From Chryseobacterium sp. CH21 (GTDB lineage: Bacteria > Bacteroidota > Bacteroidia > Flavobacteriales > Weeksellaceae): a stretch of 64,000 nucleotides of DNA. The DNA is taken from contig NZ_QICI01000050.1 in assembly GCF_004119445.1 (NCBI RefSeq), positions 1 to 64,000 on the forward strand, in the 5' to 3' direction. The notes beneath the pieces were generated by a model. That model made no database searches and was not told the DNA's origin. It saw only the letters and a program-made list of their open reading frames with translations. Positions 27,275-36,147 of the stretch are shown piece by piece; the first letter of the stretch is position 1; each line of letters begins with the position of its first letter. A program made the position numbers and the translations under genes.

Positions 27275-27913
27275 ATGATGAAAATTAAAATATTTACAGT
27301 TATCTTTATTATTTCAGGACTTTCTCTTTTTTTTGGACAAAAGCTTGAGTTTAAAGATAAAAAGTTTGAAAAGGCAGTACTGGAAAATTTTGATCTGAAT
27401 AAAAACGGAATCCTGGAATCCCAGGAAGCTGGAATGGTTAGCAATCTTTTCCTTGTTCAAAAAGGAATTACCTCCATAGAAGACCTGCACCTTTTTAAAA
27501 ATGTAAAAATGATTGTTCTGGATGATAATACGATTTCTAATATTGTGGTAAATAATCTGGATCAGCTTGAATTGTTTTCATGTACAGGATGCAAAATCTC
27601 TTCATTCAAAGCAGAAAATCTTAAAAATTTAACCTCTTTATATCTGGATAATAATCTGCTGGCAAGTATTTCGCTGACAGGGATTCCCAAAATTGACCAA
27701 TTAACATTATCTTTAAATCAACTAAAAACAATAGACCTGACTCAGTTTAAAAGATTAAGAAAACTAAATCTGGAGCATAATAAACTTCAAAAAATTGATA
27801 TTTCCGGTAATCCTTTCTTACAAACCCTGAACACCAGTGGGAATACGATAAAAGACTCGGATATCAAAAAAGGAACAAAAACAGAGGTAACCATTTTTGG
27901 GGTTGGAGAATAA
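27275..27913 (+). CDS. Secreted leucine-rich-repeat protein with EF-hand-like motif
   Basis: The protein has 212 residues. A signal peptide ends near LFFGQK. An EF-hand-like loop DLNKNGILESQE (about residues 39-50) follows a helix. The rest consists of about six leucine-rich repeats of roughly 21 residues, such as LKNLTSLYLDNNLLASISL, IDQLTLSLNQLKTIDL and LRKLNLEHNKLQKIDIS, and a short tail. This is an internalin-like or BspA-like scaffold. It is divergent from gldB with about 50 bases between starts. The binding partner is unknown. Confidence 0.85.
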   Translation: MMKIKIFTVIFIISGLSLFFGQKLEFKDKKFEKAVLENFDLNKNGILESQEAGMVSNLFLVQKGITSIEDLHLFKNVKMIVLDDNTISNIVVNNLDQLELFSCTGCKISSFKAENLKNLTSLYLDNNLLASISLTGIPKIDQLTLSLNQLKTIDLTQFKRLRKLNLEHNKLQKIDISGNPFLQTLNTSGNTIKDSDIKKGTKTEVTIFGVGE

Positions 27914-27925
27914 AAACTAATGATT

Positions 27926-28456
27926 ATGAAAATAGAAACAGAACGACTGATTTTAAGAAAACTCGAAGATGAAGATTTTGAACGCATATTTCTTCTGGAT
28001 TCCGATCCGGAAGTCATGAAATATATTGGTGTACCGGTTTTAACGGATATCAATGAGTCAAAAAAAGTCATCAAAATGATTCAGAAACAATATGAGGAGA
28101 ACGGAGTGGGAAGACTGGGGGTTGTAGAAAAAGAAAGCGGACTTTTGATTGGATGGAGTGGCTTAAAATTACTGACCCATGAAACCAATGGCTACAAAAA
28201 TGTACTGGAACTGGGATACCGTTTTCTACCCGAATCATGGGGTAGAGGATATGCAATGGAATCAGGAATAGCTTCTCTGGATTATGGCTTTAATGAACTT
28301 GATGCAGAAGTAATTTACGCTTATGCTCACTCTGAACATGATGCTTCCAACCATATTTTAAGAAAATTAGGATTTGAAAAAACCGGCGAATTTGAAGAAC
28401 CAGACGGAATTTGTTTCTGGTATGAGCTGAAGAGTGAAAAATATAATAAAAAATGA
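27926..28456 (+). CDS. RimJ/RimL-type GNAT acetyltransferase
   Basis: The ATG at 27926 (MKIETERLILRKLEDEDFER) fits the family; another ATG lies two codons upstream. The 176-residue enzyme has IGYRFLPE-like GYRFLPESWGRGYAMESGIA with the acetyl-CoA loop W-G-R-G-Y and the motif SEHDASNHILRKLGFEKTGEF. This is the RimJ/RimL class that acetylates protein N-termini or small amines. The stop overlaps the start of the next acetyltransferase. Confidence 0.88.
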   Translation: MKIETERLILRKLEDEDFERIFLLDSDPEVMKYIGVPVLTDINESKKVIKMIQKQYEENGVGRLGVVEKESGLLIGWSGLKLLTHETNGYKNVLELGYRFLPESWGRGYAMESGIASLDYGFNELDAEVIYAYAHSEHDASNHILRKLGFEKTGEFEEPDGICFWYELKSEKYNKK

Positions 28457-28986
28457 TAACAATACGACAGGAAGAAAAAAAAGACTATCAACAAGTTTTT
28501 CAGCTTACAGCAGAGGCTTTTAAGGATATGGAGCATAGTGATCATCAGGAACAGTTTTTGGTTGAAAAGCTAAGAGAGTCTGATGCCTTTATCCCGGAAT
28601 TATCATTAGTAGCAGAAGATGAAAACAGTACAATTGCCGGACATATTCTGTTCACAAAAATTAAAATTGTGAATGACAAAGAATCGTTTGATTCTCTTGC
28701 ATTGGCGCCTGTTTCCGTAAAATCTGAATTTCAAAGTCAGGGAATTGGAGCAAAATTGATTCTTGAGGGACATCACATCGCGAAAGAATTGGGATATGAA
28801 TCAGTGATATTAATTGGACACGAAAAATATTATCCACGCTTTGGTTACAAAAAAACAAGTAATTTTGGAATTTCTTTTCCATTCGATATTCCGGAAGAAA
28901 ACGGAATGGCAATAGAATTGGTAAAAGACGGATTAAAAGATAAAAAAGGAGTGGTGAAATACCCTCAGGAATTTGGAATAGACTAA
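28453..28986 (+). CDS. GNAT acetyltransferase, YhbS-like
   Basis: This 177-residue protein has the YhbS pattern: DSLALAPVSVKSEFQSQGIGAKLI with the Q-S-Q-G-I-G loop, then GYESVILIGHEKYYPRFGYK. The C-terminal FPFDIPEENGMAIEL strand is also typical. It overlaps the preceding acetyltransferase by four bases (ATGA), so the two are cotranslated. The target is unknown. Confidence 0.88.
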   Translation: MITIRQEEKKDYQQVFQLTAEAFKDMEHSDHQEQFLVEKLRESDAFIPELSLVAEDENSTIAGHILFTKIKIVNDKESFDSLALAPVSVKSEFQSQGIGAKLILEGHHIAKELGYESVILIGHEKYYPRFGYKKTSNFGISFPFDIPEENGMAIELVKDGLKDKKGVVKYPQEFGID

Positions 28987-28998
28987 AAAATATAAACG

Positions 28999-29790
28999 AT
29001 GCAGACACAAAAAGTGATAGATCATATCGTAAGCTGGTTAAAAGATTATGCTACAAAAGCAAGAGTGAACGGATACGTAATCGGGGTTTCAGGAGGAGTA
29101 GATTCAGGAGTGGTTTCCACGCTGGCCGCAATGACCGAATTAAAAACATTACTGATAGAAATGCCCATACGCCAAAAAGCAGATCAGGTAGACCGTGCAC
29201 AGGATCATATGAATGATCTTAAATCAAGATTTCCGAATGTAGAAACAATGTCAGTAGATCTGACACCTGCTTTCGAGGAATTGTACAAAACTTTTGATGT
29301 AAAAGATGATCTGTATCCTAACGAAAAACTGGCTTTTGCCAATACAAGATCCCGACTGAGAATGCTTACCTTGTATTATTACGGACAGCTGAACGGGCTT
29401 CTGGTTTGTGGAACAGGAAATAAAGTGGAAGATTTTGGGATTGGATTTTATACAAAATATGGTGATGGCGGAGTAGATGTTTCTCCAATCGCAGACCTTT
29501 ATAAAACTGAAGTCTATGAGCTTGCTAAAGGTCTTAATTTGATCAAAAGTATTCAGGAAGCCATTCCTACGGATGGACTTTGGGATGTTGACAGAACAGA
29601 TGAGCAGCAAATTGGTGCTACTTATCCGGAACTGGAAAAAATTCAGAAAGAATATGGAACCAAAACTGCCGACGATTATGAAGGAAGAGATAAAGAAGTG
29701 TTCCAGATTTTTGACAGAATGCACAAAGCAGCAAAGCATAAAATGGATCCTATTCCGGTTTGTGATATTCCGGAAGAGTGGAGAGCTTAA
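28999..29790 (+). CDS. nadE: Ammonia-dependent NAD+ synthetase
   Basis: The enzyme amidates deamido-NAD using ATP and ammonia. The 263-residue form lacks a glutaminase domain. Visible motifs are the P-loop VIGVSGGVDSGVVS (SGGVDS, about residues 30-35), LAFANTRSRLRMLTLYYYGQ, CGTGNKVEDFGIGFYTKYGDGG, SPIADLYKTEVYELA and PTDGLWDVDRTDEQQIGA. All are classic NadE blocks. The length fits the NH3-dependent enzyme. Confidence 0.95.
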   Translation: MQTQKVIDHIVSWLKDYATKARVNGYVIGVSGGVDSGVVSTLAAMTELKTLLIEMPIRQKADQVDRAQDHMNDLKSRFPNVETMSVDLTPAFEELYKTFDVKDDLYPNEKLAFANTRSRLRMLTLYYYGQLNGLLVCGTGNKVEDFGIGFYTKYGDGGVDVSPIADLYKTEVYELAKGLNLIKSIQEAIPTDGLWDVDRTDEQQIGATYPELEKIQKEYGTKTADDYEGRDKEVFQIFDRMHKAAKHKMDPIPVCDIPEEWRA

Positions 29791-29817
29791 AAAATATTAT
29801 TCCATAAAATACGAGTT

Positions 29818-30321
29818 ATGAACGGTAAAATAAGATCAGTATTTTTTATATGTCTTGGGCTTCTTTTCGGAATGTCAATAATGTATGTCTACAGAAACTT
29901 TATTGAGGATAAAAAAGATCAGGCTGGTTCGGCAAAAACAGAAACCGTGAGCTATGGCAGTACCTCTTCAGATGGAAATTCATCTGCTCAGGTTTCTATA
30001 GATCAGCTTACAGAAGAAAAAACGGTGATCAGCTATGTAAAGCAAAATCATAGACTCCCGGAATATTACATCACTAAAAATGAGGCTAGAAAACAAGGAT
30101 GGGATCCTTCCAGAGGAAATCTTTGTGAGGTACTTCCCGGAAAAGCAATTGGTGGAGATAAATTCGGAAACAGAGAAGGTCGTTTGCCAGATGGAGAAAA
30201 ATACTTTGAAGCAGATGTAAACTATCATTGTGGCGGAAGAAATGCTGATCGTATCATTTACACTCAGAATGGCGATGTATACCTTACCAAAAATCATTAT
30301 AAAAGTTTTGAAAAGCAGTAA
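29818..30321 (+). CDS. Barnase-type secreted ribonuclease
   Basis: This 167-residue protein has an N-terminal hydrophobic anchor (VFFICLGLLFGMSIMYVY), a low-complexity linker and a C-terminal ribonuclease domain of the barnase/RNase T1-like fold. The probable catalytic residues are Glu131 in KYFEADVNY, Arg145 in RNADRIIY and His160 in LTKNHYKSF, in the same order as barnase E73/R87/H102. The N-terminus makes it membrane-tethered or exported rather than free in the cytoplasm. It is the first gene of a trio with an archaemetzincin-like protease and a barstar gene. Confidence 0.9.
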   Translation: MNGKIRSVFFICLGLLFGMSIMYVYRNFIEDKKDQAGSAKTETVSYGSTSSDGNSSAQVSIDQLTEEKTVISYVKQNHRLPEYYITKNEARKQGWDPSRGNLCEVLPGKAIGGDKFGNREGRLPDGEKYFEADVNYHCGGRNADRIIYTQNGDVYLTKNHYKSFEKQ

Positions 30322-30331
30322 GACCTAGTTG

Positions 30332-30355
30332 TGTCACTCCTCGTAATGACCAAAG
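30332..30355. repeat. Remnant of the TTTGTCA-ended repeat
   Basis: TGTCACTCC...AATGACCAAAG keeps only the two ends of the elements at 57534-57877. It looks like a collapsed copy. The gap to the protease start is otherwise featureless. Confidence 0.5.
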
Positions 30356-30390
30356 TATAATTTGCATTTAAATAGTTATAAGTATTAATT

Positions 30391-31014
30391 TTGAAAAATA
30401 TTAGATTTCTTTACCTTTTAATTATTTTACTTCTGACATACTCATGTTCGGAAAAGAAAAATTTAATAAAGGAAAAAGCAGAAAAATCAGCCGTAACAAT
30501 ACTTATACAGCCATTTAAAGATGTTAAATCGGAAACTGTAGCAAAAGTAACCGAAGGAATAAAGAATGTATATCCAAATGTGAAAATTCTGAATGCCATA
30601 GATTTTCCTGAAAATACTTATTATAAAGAGAGAAGCCGGTATAGAGCCGATTCCATCATTAAATTTTTAAGTAAGGAAACAAAAGAAGGTTTTGTTACAA
30701 TTGGTCTCACAACAAAAGATATCAGTGCTACCAGAGGAAAAATAAAAGACTTTGGAATTATGGGATTGGGGTACAGACCTGGGAAAGCTTGTGTAGCTTC
30801 AAATTTCAGGCTAAGTAAAGAAAATCGGGATGAGCAGTTTTATAAAGTAGCCATTCATGAGCTCGGTCATACACAAGGGCTGCCCCATTGCCCGGAAAAA
30901 ATGTGCTTTATGAGAGATGCAGAAGGCAAAAATCCTACGAATGAAGAAACGGATTTCTGCAAAAAATGCAAAACTTTTTTAATCAATAAAAATTGGAAAT
31001 TTAGTTCAATATGA
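30391..31014 (+). CDS. Archaemetzincin-like zinc metalloprotease lipoprotein
   Basis: The start is a TTG (codon 1), giving MKNIRFLYLLIILLLTYSCS, a lipoprotein signal with the lipobox TYSC. The catalytic motif HELGHTQGLPH (His156, Glu157, His160, His166) matches the metzincin HExxHxxGxxH zinc site. It is followed by the four structural cysteines of archaemetzincins: C167 and C172 in HCPEKMC, then C190 and C193 in CKKC. AmzA-type peptidases are usually cytoplasmic, so the lipoprotein form is unusual. Its stop overlaps the barstar start (ATGA), tying it to the RNase locus. Role unknown: processing or activation of the RNase would be one guess. Confidence 0.88.
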   Translation: MKNIRFLYLLIILLLTYSCSEKKNLIKEKAEKSAVTILIQPFKDVKSETVAKVTEGIKNVYPNVKILNAIDFPENTYYKERSRYRADSIIKFLSKETKEGFVTIGLTTKDISATRGKIKDFGIMGLGYRPGKACVASNFRLSKENRDEQFYKVAIHELGHTQGLPHCPEKMCFMRDAEGKNPTNEETDFCKKCKTFLINKNWKFSSI

Positions 31015-31316
31015 AGACAATATATATAGATTTTACAGACATAGGTGACTATGAAGATTTTTACACCCAGCTAAAGGAAAAAGTTCAGCTTCCTGAGCAT
31101 TTTGGTGACAATCTTGATGCCCTTTTTGATACCATCACGGGAGAACTGGAAATGCCGCTCCATTTAGAATTCGTCAACATGACTGTAGATCAGCTTGAGA
31201 TTTTTGAAGACCTGCTGACAACCCTTGAAGATGCCGAAGAAGAAGTGGAAGAATTTAGTTTCAGCTACTATCTGGAGCAATACGAAGATGAAGATGATGT
31301 AGAATCTGAAGAATAA
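31011..31316 (+). CDS. Barstar-family ribonuclease inhibitor
   Basis: This 101-residue acidic protein starts MKTIYIDFTDIGDYEDFYTQL and carries the barstar pattern: LPEHFGDNLDALFDTITGEL with the Asp-rich helix that fills the barnase active site. The C-terminal 20 residues are highly acidic (EDEDDVESEE). It has the usual length and no signal peptide, so it acts in the cytoplasm as the immunity protein for the barnase two genes upstream. It is translationally coupled to the protease gene. Confidence 0.92.
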   Translation: MKTIYIDFTDIGDYEDFYTQLKEKVQLPEHFGDNLDALFDTITGELEMPLHLEFVNMTVDQLEIFEDLLTTLEDAEEEVEEFSFSYYLEQYEDEDDVESEE

Positions 31317-31320
31317 TAAA

Positions 31321-31356
31321 AAAAAAGTTGTTTCAACGTATGAAACAACTTTTTTA
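31321..31356 (+). terminator. Terminator of the barnase-protease-barstar operon
   Basis: A 15-base perfect stem (AAAAAAGTTGTTTCA / TGAAACAACTTTTTT) with a five-base loop lies directly after the barstar stop. Confidence 0.9.
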
Positions 31357-31403
31357 TGCTGATCTTTATTCTATAGCATTCAAATCTTTATTCTTTAACA
31401 TAC

Positions 31404-31436
31404 AAACCTAACAGGTTTCCAAAACCTGTTAGGTTT
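31404..31436. repeat. AAACCTAACAGGTTT inverted repeat
   Basis: The arms AAACCTAACAGGTTT and AAACCTGTTAGGTTT are exact complements separated by three bases. Each arm is nearly a palindrome itself. The same AACCTGACAGGTT word occurs inside the composite repeat at 52903. REP-like. Confidence 0.7.
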
Positions 31437-31532
31437 CTTATCTTATTTAACTGTAACGTTTATTGAGGATTAGTCAATGTGAAGTTTTTGCTTCACAACC
31501 TGTCATGGTTTCAAAATCAAGTTTTACTTTGG

Positions 31533-32015
31533 TTACAAAAACGTTGAATCAAAGTAAAAAGGAAGCAGATCCTTCACCGCATGTACCTTTACAACTTCCT
31601 CATTCATGCTTGAAAAATAAAGATCGATGTTTTCATTCTGCTTGGTCTCGTACTCTATCAGACTTTGGCGGCATGCCCCACAAGGAGGAATCGGAGGGTT
31701 TTTCTCATGAAATTCTTTAGGCCCACCCACAACAAAGATCTTTTTTATTTTCATATCCGGAAAATTGGCGGCTACCCAAAAAACAGTCGTTCTTTCTGCA
31801 CATAGCCCGGATGGATAAGCAGCGTTTTCCTGATTGTTCCCGGAATAGATTTCACCATTTTCCAATAATACGGAACATCCTACCAAAAATTGAGAGTACG
31901 GTGCATAAGCATTCTCACGAGCCTCTTTGGCTCTTTCAAATAATTGTTTTTCTATATCGCTCAGTTCACTGCTATTTTTAAAATATTCGTAACTGATCTG
32001 TATGTCTTTTTTCAT
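31533..32015 (-). CDS. cdd: Cytidine deaminase
   Basis: The enzyme deaminates cytidine and deoxycytidine to (deoxy)uridine in nucleoside salvage. The zinc ligands and catalytic Glu are visible: Cys72 and Glu74 in SGLCAERTTV and Cys112/Cys115 in PPCGACRQ. YAPYSQFLVGCSVLLENGEIYSGNN near the N-terminus is the substrate-binding strand. The length of 160 residues matches the tetrameric form. Confidence 0.95.
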   Translation of the reverse strand: MKKDIQISYEYFKNSSELSDIEKQLFERAKEARENAYAPYSQFLVGCSVLLENGEIYSGNNQENAAYPSGLCAERTTVFWVAANFPDMKIKKIFVVGGPKEFHEKNPPIPPCGACRQSLIEYETKQNENIDLYFSSMNEEVVKVHAVKDLLPFYFDSTFL

Positions 32016-32113
32016 ATATTGTCAACTAAAAAAGGGGCGTAAAATTAGTTCTTTTTAATGAGGTAGGCAATATTTATTCCTCCCGTACAGAAGTTCAATT
32101 TTAAAAAAATAAA

Positions 32114-33166
32114 ATGTTATATACACCAATAAAATTCAGAAATGTAGAATTAAAAAACAGATGGGTAATGTCTCCTATGTGTATGTATTCATCTGAAAAC
32201 GGAGAAGCTAACGACTTTCATTTTGTGCACTACGGAAGCAGATCACAAGGTGGAACAGGATTATTAATCGTAGAAGCTACAGGAGTAGAACCCAAAGGAA
32301 GAATTACCAATCACTGCATGGGAATCTGGAATGATGAACAGGCGGAGAAATTGCAAAGAATTGTAGAGTTTGTTCATGAAAATTCAGAAAGTAAAATAGG
32401 AATCCAGCTGGCTCATGCCGGAAGAAAAGGCTCTACATGGAATAATATACAAATCCCTGTTGAAGAAGGCTGGGAAACCATTGCACCAAGCCCTATTCCT
32501 TATCATCCTACAGAAAGAATTCCACATGCATTAACGACAGATGAGGTGAAGGAACAGGTGCAGAATTTTAAAAAAGCAGCCCGAAGAGCAGTAGATGCTG
32601 GTTTTGATATTATTGAAATTCATGGAGCCCATGGATATCTGATTCATCAGTTTTTGTCACCACTTTCAAACATCAGAACAGATGAATATGGCGGAAGCTT
32701 TGAAAACAGAATCAGGTTTCTGATCGAAATTGTAGATGCTGTAAACGAAGAGCTGGATGAAAATACAGCCCTTTTTGTAAGAATTTCTGGAACAGAATAT
32801 GCTGAGAACGGCTGGGATATTCAAAACAGTGTAGAGCTGGCAAAAATTTTAAAAGAACACGCTGTAGACCTTGTAGATGTATCCAGCGGCGGAAATATTC
32901 ATGGAGCGAAAATTTCGGTTTTTGACAGTTATCAGGTTCCTTTTTCATCACAGGTGAGAAATGAAGCTGAAGTGAAAACCGGAGCGGTAGGTTTAATTAC
33001 CAAAATTGAGCAGGCTGAAGAAATTCTTCAGAAAGGTGATGCAGATCTTATTTTTGTAGCAAGGGAGATTTTGAGAAAACCCTATATTGCTGTTCAGGGT
33101 TCTTTTGAAATGAATGAAAACTGCTTTTTTCCTCACCAATATACCAGAGCCAAAATCTCTTCTTAA
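32114..33166 (+). CDS. Old Yellow Enzyme family FMN ene-reductase, YqjM/NamA type
   Basis: This 350-residue NADPH-dependent FMN oxidoreductase shows family motifs: MLYTPIKFRNVELKNRWVMSPMCMYS, GIQLAHAGRKG (His/Gly region at the active site), IEIHGAHGYLIHQFLSPLSN with the substrate-binding His-Gly-Ala-His and NIRTDEYGGSFENRIRFLIEI. The thermophilic-like OYE subclass (YqjM, NamA) is suggested by the active-site Cys in SPMCMY and by the length. It reduces alpha,beta-unsaturated carbonyls. The physiological substrate is unknown. Confidence 0.92.
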   Translation: MLYTPIKFRNVELKNRWVMSPMCMYSSENGEANDFHFVHYGSRSQGGTGLLIVEATGVEPKGRITNHCMGIWNDEQAEKLQRIVEFVHENSESKIGIQLAHAGRKGSTWNNIQIPVEEGWETIAPSPIPYHPTERIPHALTTDEVKEQVQNFKKAARRAVDAGFDIIEIHGAHGYLIHQFLSPLSNIRTDEYGGSFENRIRFLIEIVDAVNEELDENTALFVRISGTEYAENGWDIQNSVELAKILKEHAVDLVDVSSGGNIHGAKISVFDSYQVPFSSQVRNEAEVKTGAVGLITKIEQAEEILQKGDADLIFVAREILRKPYIAVQGSFEMNENCFFPHQYTRAKISS

Positions 33167-33194
33167 TTAACAGAATCCCTCATAATTCTCAGAA

Positions 33195-33473
33195 ATGGAT
33201 ATTAATGATTTCATGCTTACCTGTCCCAGTAAGAAATTCCTGGGGGTAGAATGTCTGGGTTGTGGTGCCCAGCGTGCCATCGTATTGGTGTTTGAAGGGA
33301 AATTTGCGGAAGCTTTTCAAATGTATCCAGCCGTATATACCTTACTGTTATTCTTTTTTACTCTTGGTCTTAGCTTTATCGATAAGAGAAGAAAATACGG
33401 TAATATTTTAATGATAATGATTATCGTTAATCTCATCATTATGGTAATCGGATATATGTATAAGCATTATTAA
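33195..33473 (+). CDS. DUF2752 membrane protein
   Basis: This 92-residue protein has a short N-terminal metal-like block CPSKKFLGVECLGCGAQRA, typical of DUF2752, and two hydrophobic helices (AVYTLLLFFFTLGLSF and ILMIMIIVNLIIMVIGYMY). Members are small integral membrane proteins of unknown function. It begins 28 bases after the ene-reductase and may share its transcript. Confidence 0.85.
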   Translation: MDINDFMLTCPSKKFLGVECLGCGAQRAIVLVFEGKFAEAFQMYPAVYTLLLFFFTLGLSFIDKRRKYGNILMIMIIVNLIIMVIGYMYKHY

Positions 33474-33602
33474 CTTAAGTGAGGAATAAAATAGTTTAAA
33501 ATTCTATAATTGATTTCCAATTCGGAATTTATAAAATGTCGTAGAACTACTACAATTTCTGAAAGAGTGGTCTAAAAACTTTTTACATTAGAACATGAAG
33601 TC

Positions 33603-33610
33603 TATCTTTG
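33603..33610 (+). promoter_or_regulatory. -7 box of the hcp promoter
   Basis: TATCTTTG is a full TAnnTTTG match, 52 bases before the hcp ATG. The gap 33474-33602 shows no gene or hairpin. Confidence 0.55.
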
Positions 33611-33662
33611 TTATATAAATCCTATATCAGGGAACACTAGTAAATGATTAAAATATAAGAAT

Positions 33663-34067
33663 ATGGCAGGAAATTCAAGAGGAATCTTAAAATTTAATGG
33701 AGGTGAAGGACAGAAGTTATTAAAACTTAACTATAGCGTATCAAGATCTACAGACGTTTCAGGACGTGTAGCATCTGATCCATCAAATGCACTCATTAAA
33801 GTAACAATCGAAGCAACAGAAAAATCTGATGTTTTAGAAAGCTTACTAAACAGCAAATATAAACCTACAAACGGAGAAATCCAGTTTAATAAATCTCATG
33901 AAGAAGGAACACTGATTTCTTTGAAGTGGGAAAATGGATATGTCATTCAGCATGAAGTAGACTTTGATGCTATAGACAGCAACAACATGCTGATCAGCTT
34001 TGTAGTAAGTGCTGAAAGCATTACATATGGAAATTCATTCTATGACGGACTTTGGCCAATGAGCTAG
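33663..34067 (+). CDS. tssD: T6SS tube protein Hcp (TssD), Bacteroidota type
   Basis: The 134-residue protein belongs to the TssD family of subtype iii type VI secretion systems: the strand KLLKLNYSVSRSTDVSGRVASDPSNALIKV, helices with NGEIQFNKSHEEGTLISLKWENG and the C-terminus SFVVSAESITYGNSFYDGLWPMS. Hcp hexamers form the tube and can carry effectors inside it. It has its own promoter and terminator and stands at the head of the island. Sheath and baseplate genes are not in this window, so the product must work with an unlinked main cluster. Confidence 0.93.
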   Translation: MAGNSRGILKFNGGEGQKLLKLNYSVSRSTDVSGRVASDPSNALIKVTIEATEKSDVLESLLNSKYKPTNGEIQFNKSHEEGTLISLKWENGYVIQHEVDFDAIDSNNMLISFVVSAESITYGNSFYDGLWPMS

Positions 34068-34086
34068 GTCTTTCATGAATTAAAAA

Positions 34087-34120
34087 TAAAAGACTGTCCT
34101 TCATAAGACGGTCTTTTTTT
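34087..34120 (+). terminator. Terminator after hcp
   Basis: AAAGACTGTC and GACGGTCTTT form a hairpin with a seven-base T run, giving a separate hcp transcript and allowing more Hcp than VgrG. Confidence 0.8.
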
Positions 34121-34215
34121 ACCTAAAACTATACTCTGCAGGATCTTTTGTTTTTATTTTTAAACTCCCGGCCTGTTGAATAATCGTTTGAAAAACTAAT
34201 CAAATCACTAAAAAT

Positions 34216-36146
34216 ATGTCAAATACACCTGGAAACTCAAAATCGACGTCCTTTCGTCCGGCGCAGAATGCAGATGGTATTTCCGAAAATCATCATACAG
34301 GTATTAATCGTCTGGTAAAACTTTCTCTTGTTATAGAAGGGAAAATTATCAAGTTCTATAAGCATTTCAAACTAAAGCAAAGTACCAGAAGACATCATGA
34401 ATTTACATTAACGCTGGCACACGATACTTTGGGGGATAGACAGACCCATTCTCTGGAAGAAGCCAATAAATTCCTTGGAAAAAGACTTACAGCCGTTATT
34501 TCTTATAAAGATATAGACAACAGTCCGGAGAGAACCTTCGTAGGAGTAATTACAGGAGTAGGATTCAGTCAGGAGCACATGAGTTTAGGAAATATTGTGC
34601 TTACAGGTTATAGTCCTACCATTCTTCTTGATGGTGCACCGCATATCCAGAGTTTTGGAGGCACTCAGTCTGTCAACGTAGGAATCATTGCAGAAGAAGT
34701 GATCAAGCAGGGAATTGATAAAAGTCGATTTGATGTAAGAGTAGATGCCAATAATTTTTCTCAGATTATATATAGCAGCCAGTATGATGAAACCCATTAT
34801 AACTATCTGGCGAGAATGGCGGAAGCTTATGGTGAACAGTTTTTCTATGATGGTGAAGTATTGCATTTTGGAAAGCTTCCCGCTCAGAATAAACCTATTA
34901 CCCTTACTTATGGAAGCAGCGCCAATGATATAAAAGTTGAATTGAAAGCGGTCCATACAAAGCCCCAATTCTACGGATATAACAGTAATAAACATGAAAA
35001 GCTGACTTCCGGTTCTACACCAATCAAACATGTGGGGGATCTGGCAAAAACTGCTTACAGCCATAACGAAACTATTTATAAAACGCCAGCTTTGCAGATG
35101 GCACCCATTAAAGCTACGACCCATCTTGACGTAGAGTACTCTCAAAAAGTGCGTCAGGAAGTGAAGCAGTGAATGTTTTTTCCATCTCAGGAAATACAAC
35201 AGTTCCTTTCCTTCATCCAGGTTGTGTGGCAGATGTGCAGATGCGTAAACAGGATTCTAATGAAACCTCTTATTTCACAAGAATCATGATTATAGAAGCA
35301 GAACATGAATTTGACACCATAGGTCATTATAACGGAAGCTTCGTAGGAATAGCCGCAGACACAGGATTTCTTCCAAAACCGGAATACACTGTTCCAAAGG
35401 CTGAACCACAGACTGCCACTGTAATTTCCAACACAGATCCCGAAGGACAGGGAAGAATACAGGTGAGATTCGATTGGCAGACGAATGATACCACCCATTT
35501 TATCCGTATGATGAGCCCAGATGCCGGAGGAACAGACCAGATTACCCAAAATCGTGGTTACGTTGCCATTCCGGAAGTGGGAGATCAGGTGATGGTGAAT
35601 TTTGTGCACAGTCACCCGGACAGACCTTTCGTAATGGGAGGAATGTTTCACGGAGGGATTGCTTTAGGTGGCGGTGTTAATAATCACTTGAAATCTATCC
35701 AAACCAGAAGCGGAATCCGAATTTTAATGAATGATGAAGAAGGAAGTGTAACCATTCTTGATCCAAGCGGAAATACTTATTACATGGACGGACAGGGAAA
35801 TATCAGCATGAAAGCCCCAAAAAACTTTACTTTAAATGCAGGGGATAATATCAATATCACTGCAGGAAAAGAAATTTCGATAGGAGCAGGCGCAAGTATC
35901 ACCAGTACTGCCAACGATAATATAGTTTCCATAGCAGGAAAAGATATGAAGCTTACAGCTTCGGGAGACATTACAGAGACTTCTGATACCCGAACAGAGA
36001 TGATTGAAAAAGAATTCAAAAGACAATCTGAAACATCTAACGAGATAGCAGGGGAAATTTCCATGTTCAGCGAACTGGAAAATATGACCATGCAGAGCGG
36101 AAAGATTGTAGAATTCAACAGTGCTGAAAAATCAAAACTTTTCTAG
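34216..36146 (+). pseudogene. vgrG: VgrG spike protein with one-base frameshift
   Basis: The first frame (34216-35172) is the gp27-like base of a T6SS VgrG: LVIEGKIIKFYKHFKLKQS, FVGVITGVGFSQEH, QYDETHYNYLARMAEAYGEQFFYDGEVLHFG. It stops after VRQEVKQ. The second frame (35169-36146) continues with the gp5-like OB fold (ATVISNTDPEGQGRIQVRFD, RTSPDAGG-like MMSPDAGGTDQ, GYVAIPEVGDQVMVNF) and a needle of repeats NINITAGKEISIGAG. Adding one A to the run at 35144-35148 joins them as YSQKSASGSEAVNVFSI, about 643 residues, the expected length. The protein has no fused effector domain at its end. Frameshift type matches several other loci in this window. Confidence 0.88.
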
Positions 36147-36147
36147 T

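Noticed and set aside
27223..27444. N-terminal extension of gldB to 27444
   Set aside because: It has no family character, passes through the -7 box and a divergent gene start, and hides the lipoprotein signal.
31463..31720. 85-codon frame on the plus strand opposite cytidine deaminase
   Set aside because: It mirrors the conserved cdd sequence on the other strand and has no features of its own.
34585..35199. 204-codon frame opposite vgrG
   Set aside because: It is the antisense of the VgrG base domain; codon pattern and protein composition are not those of a real gene.
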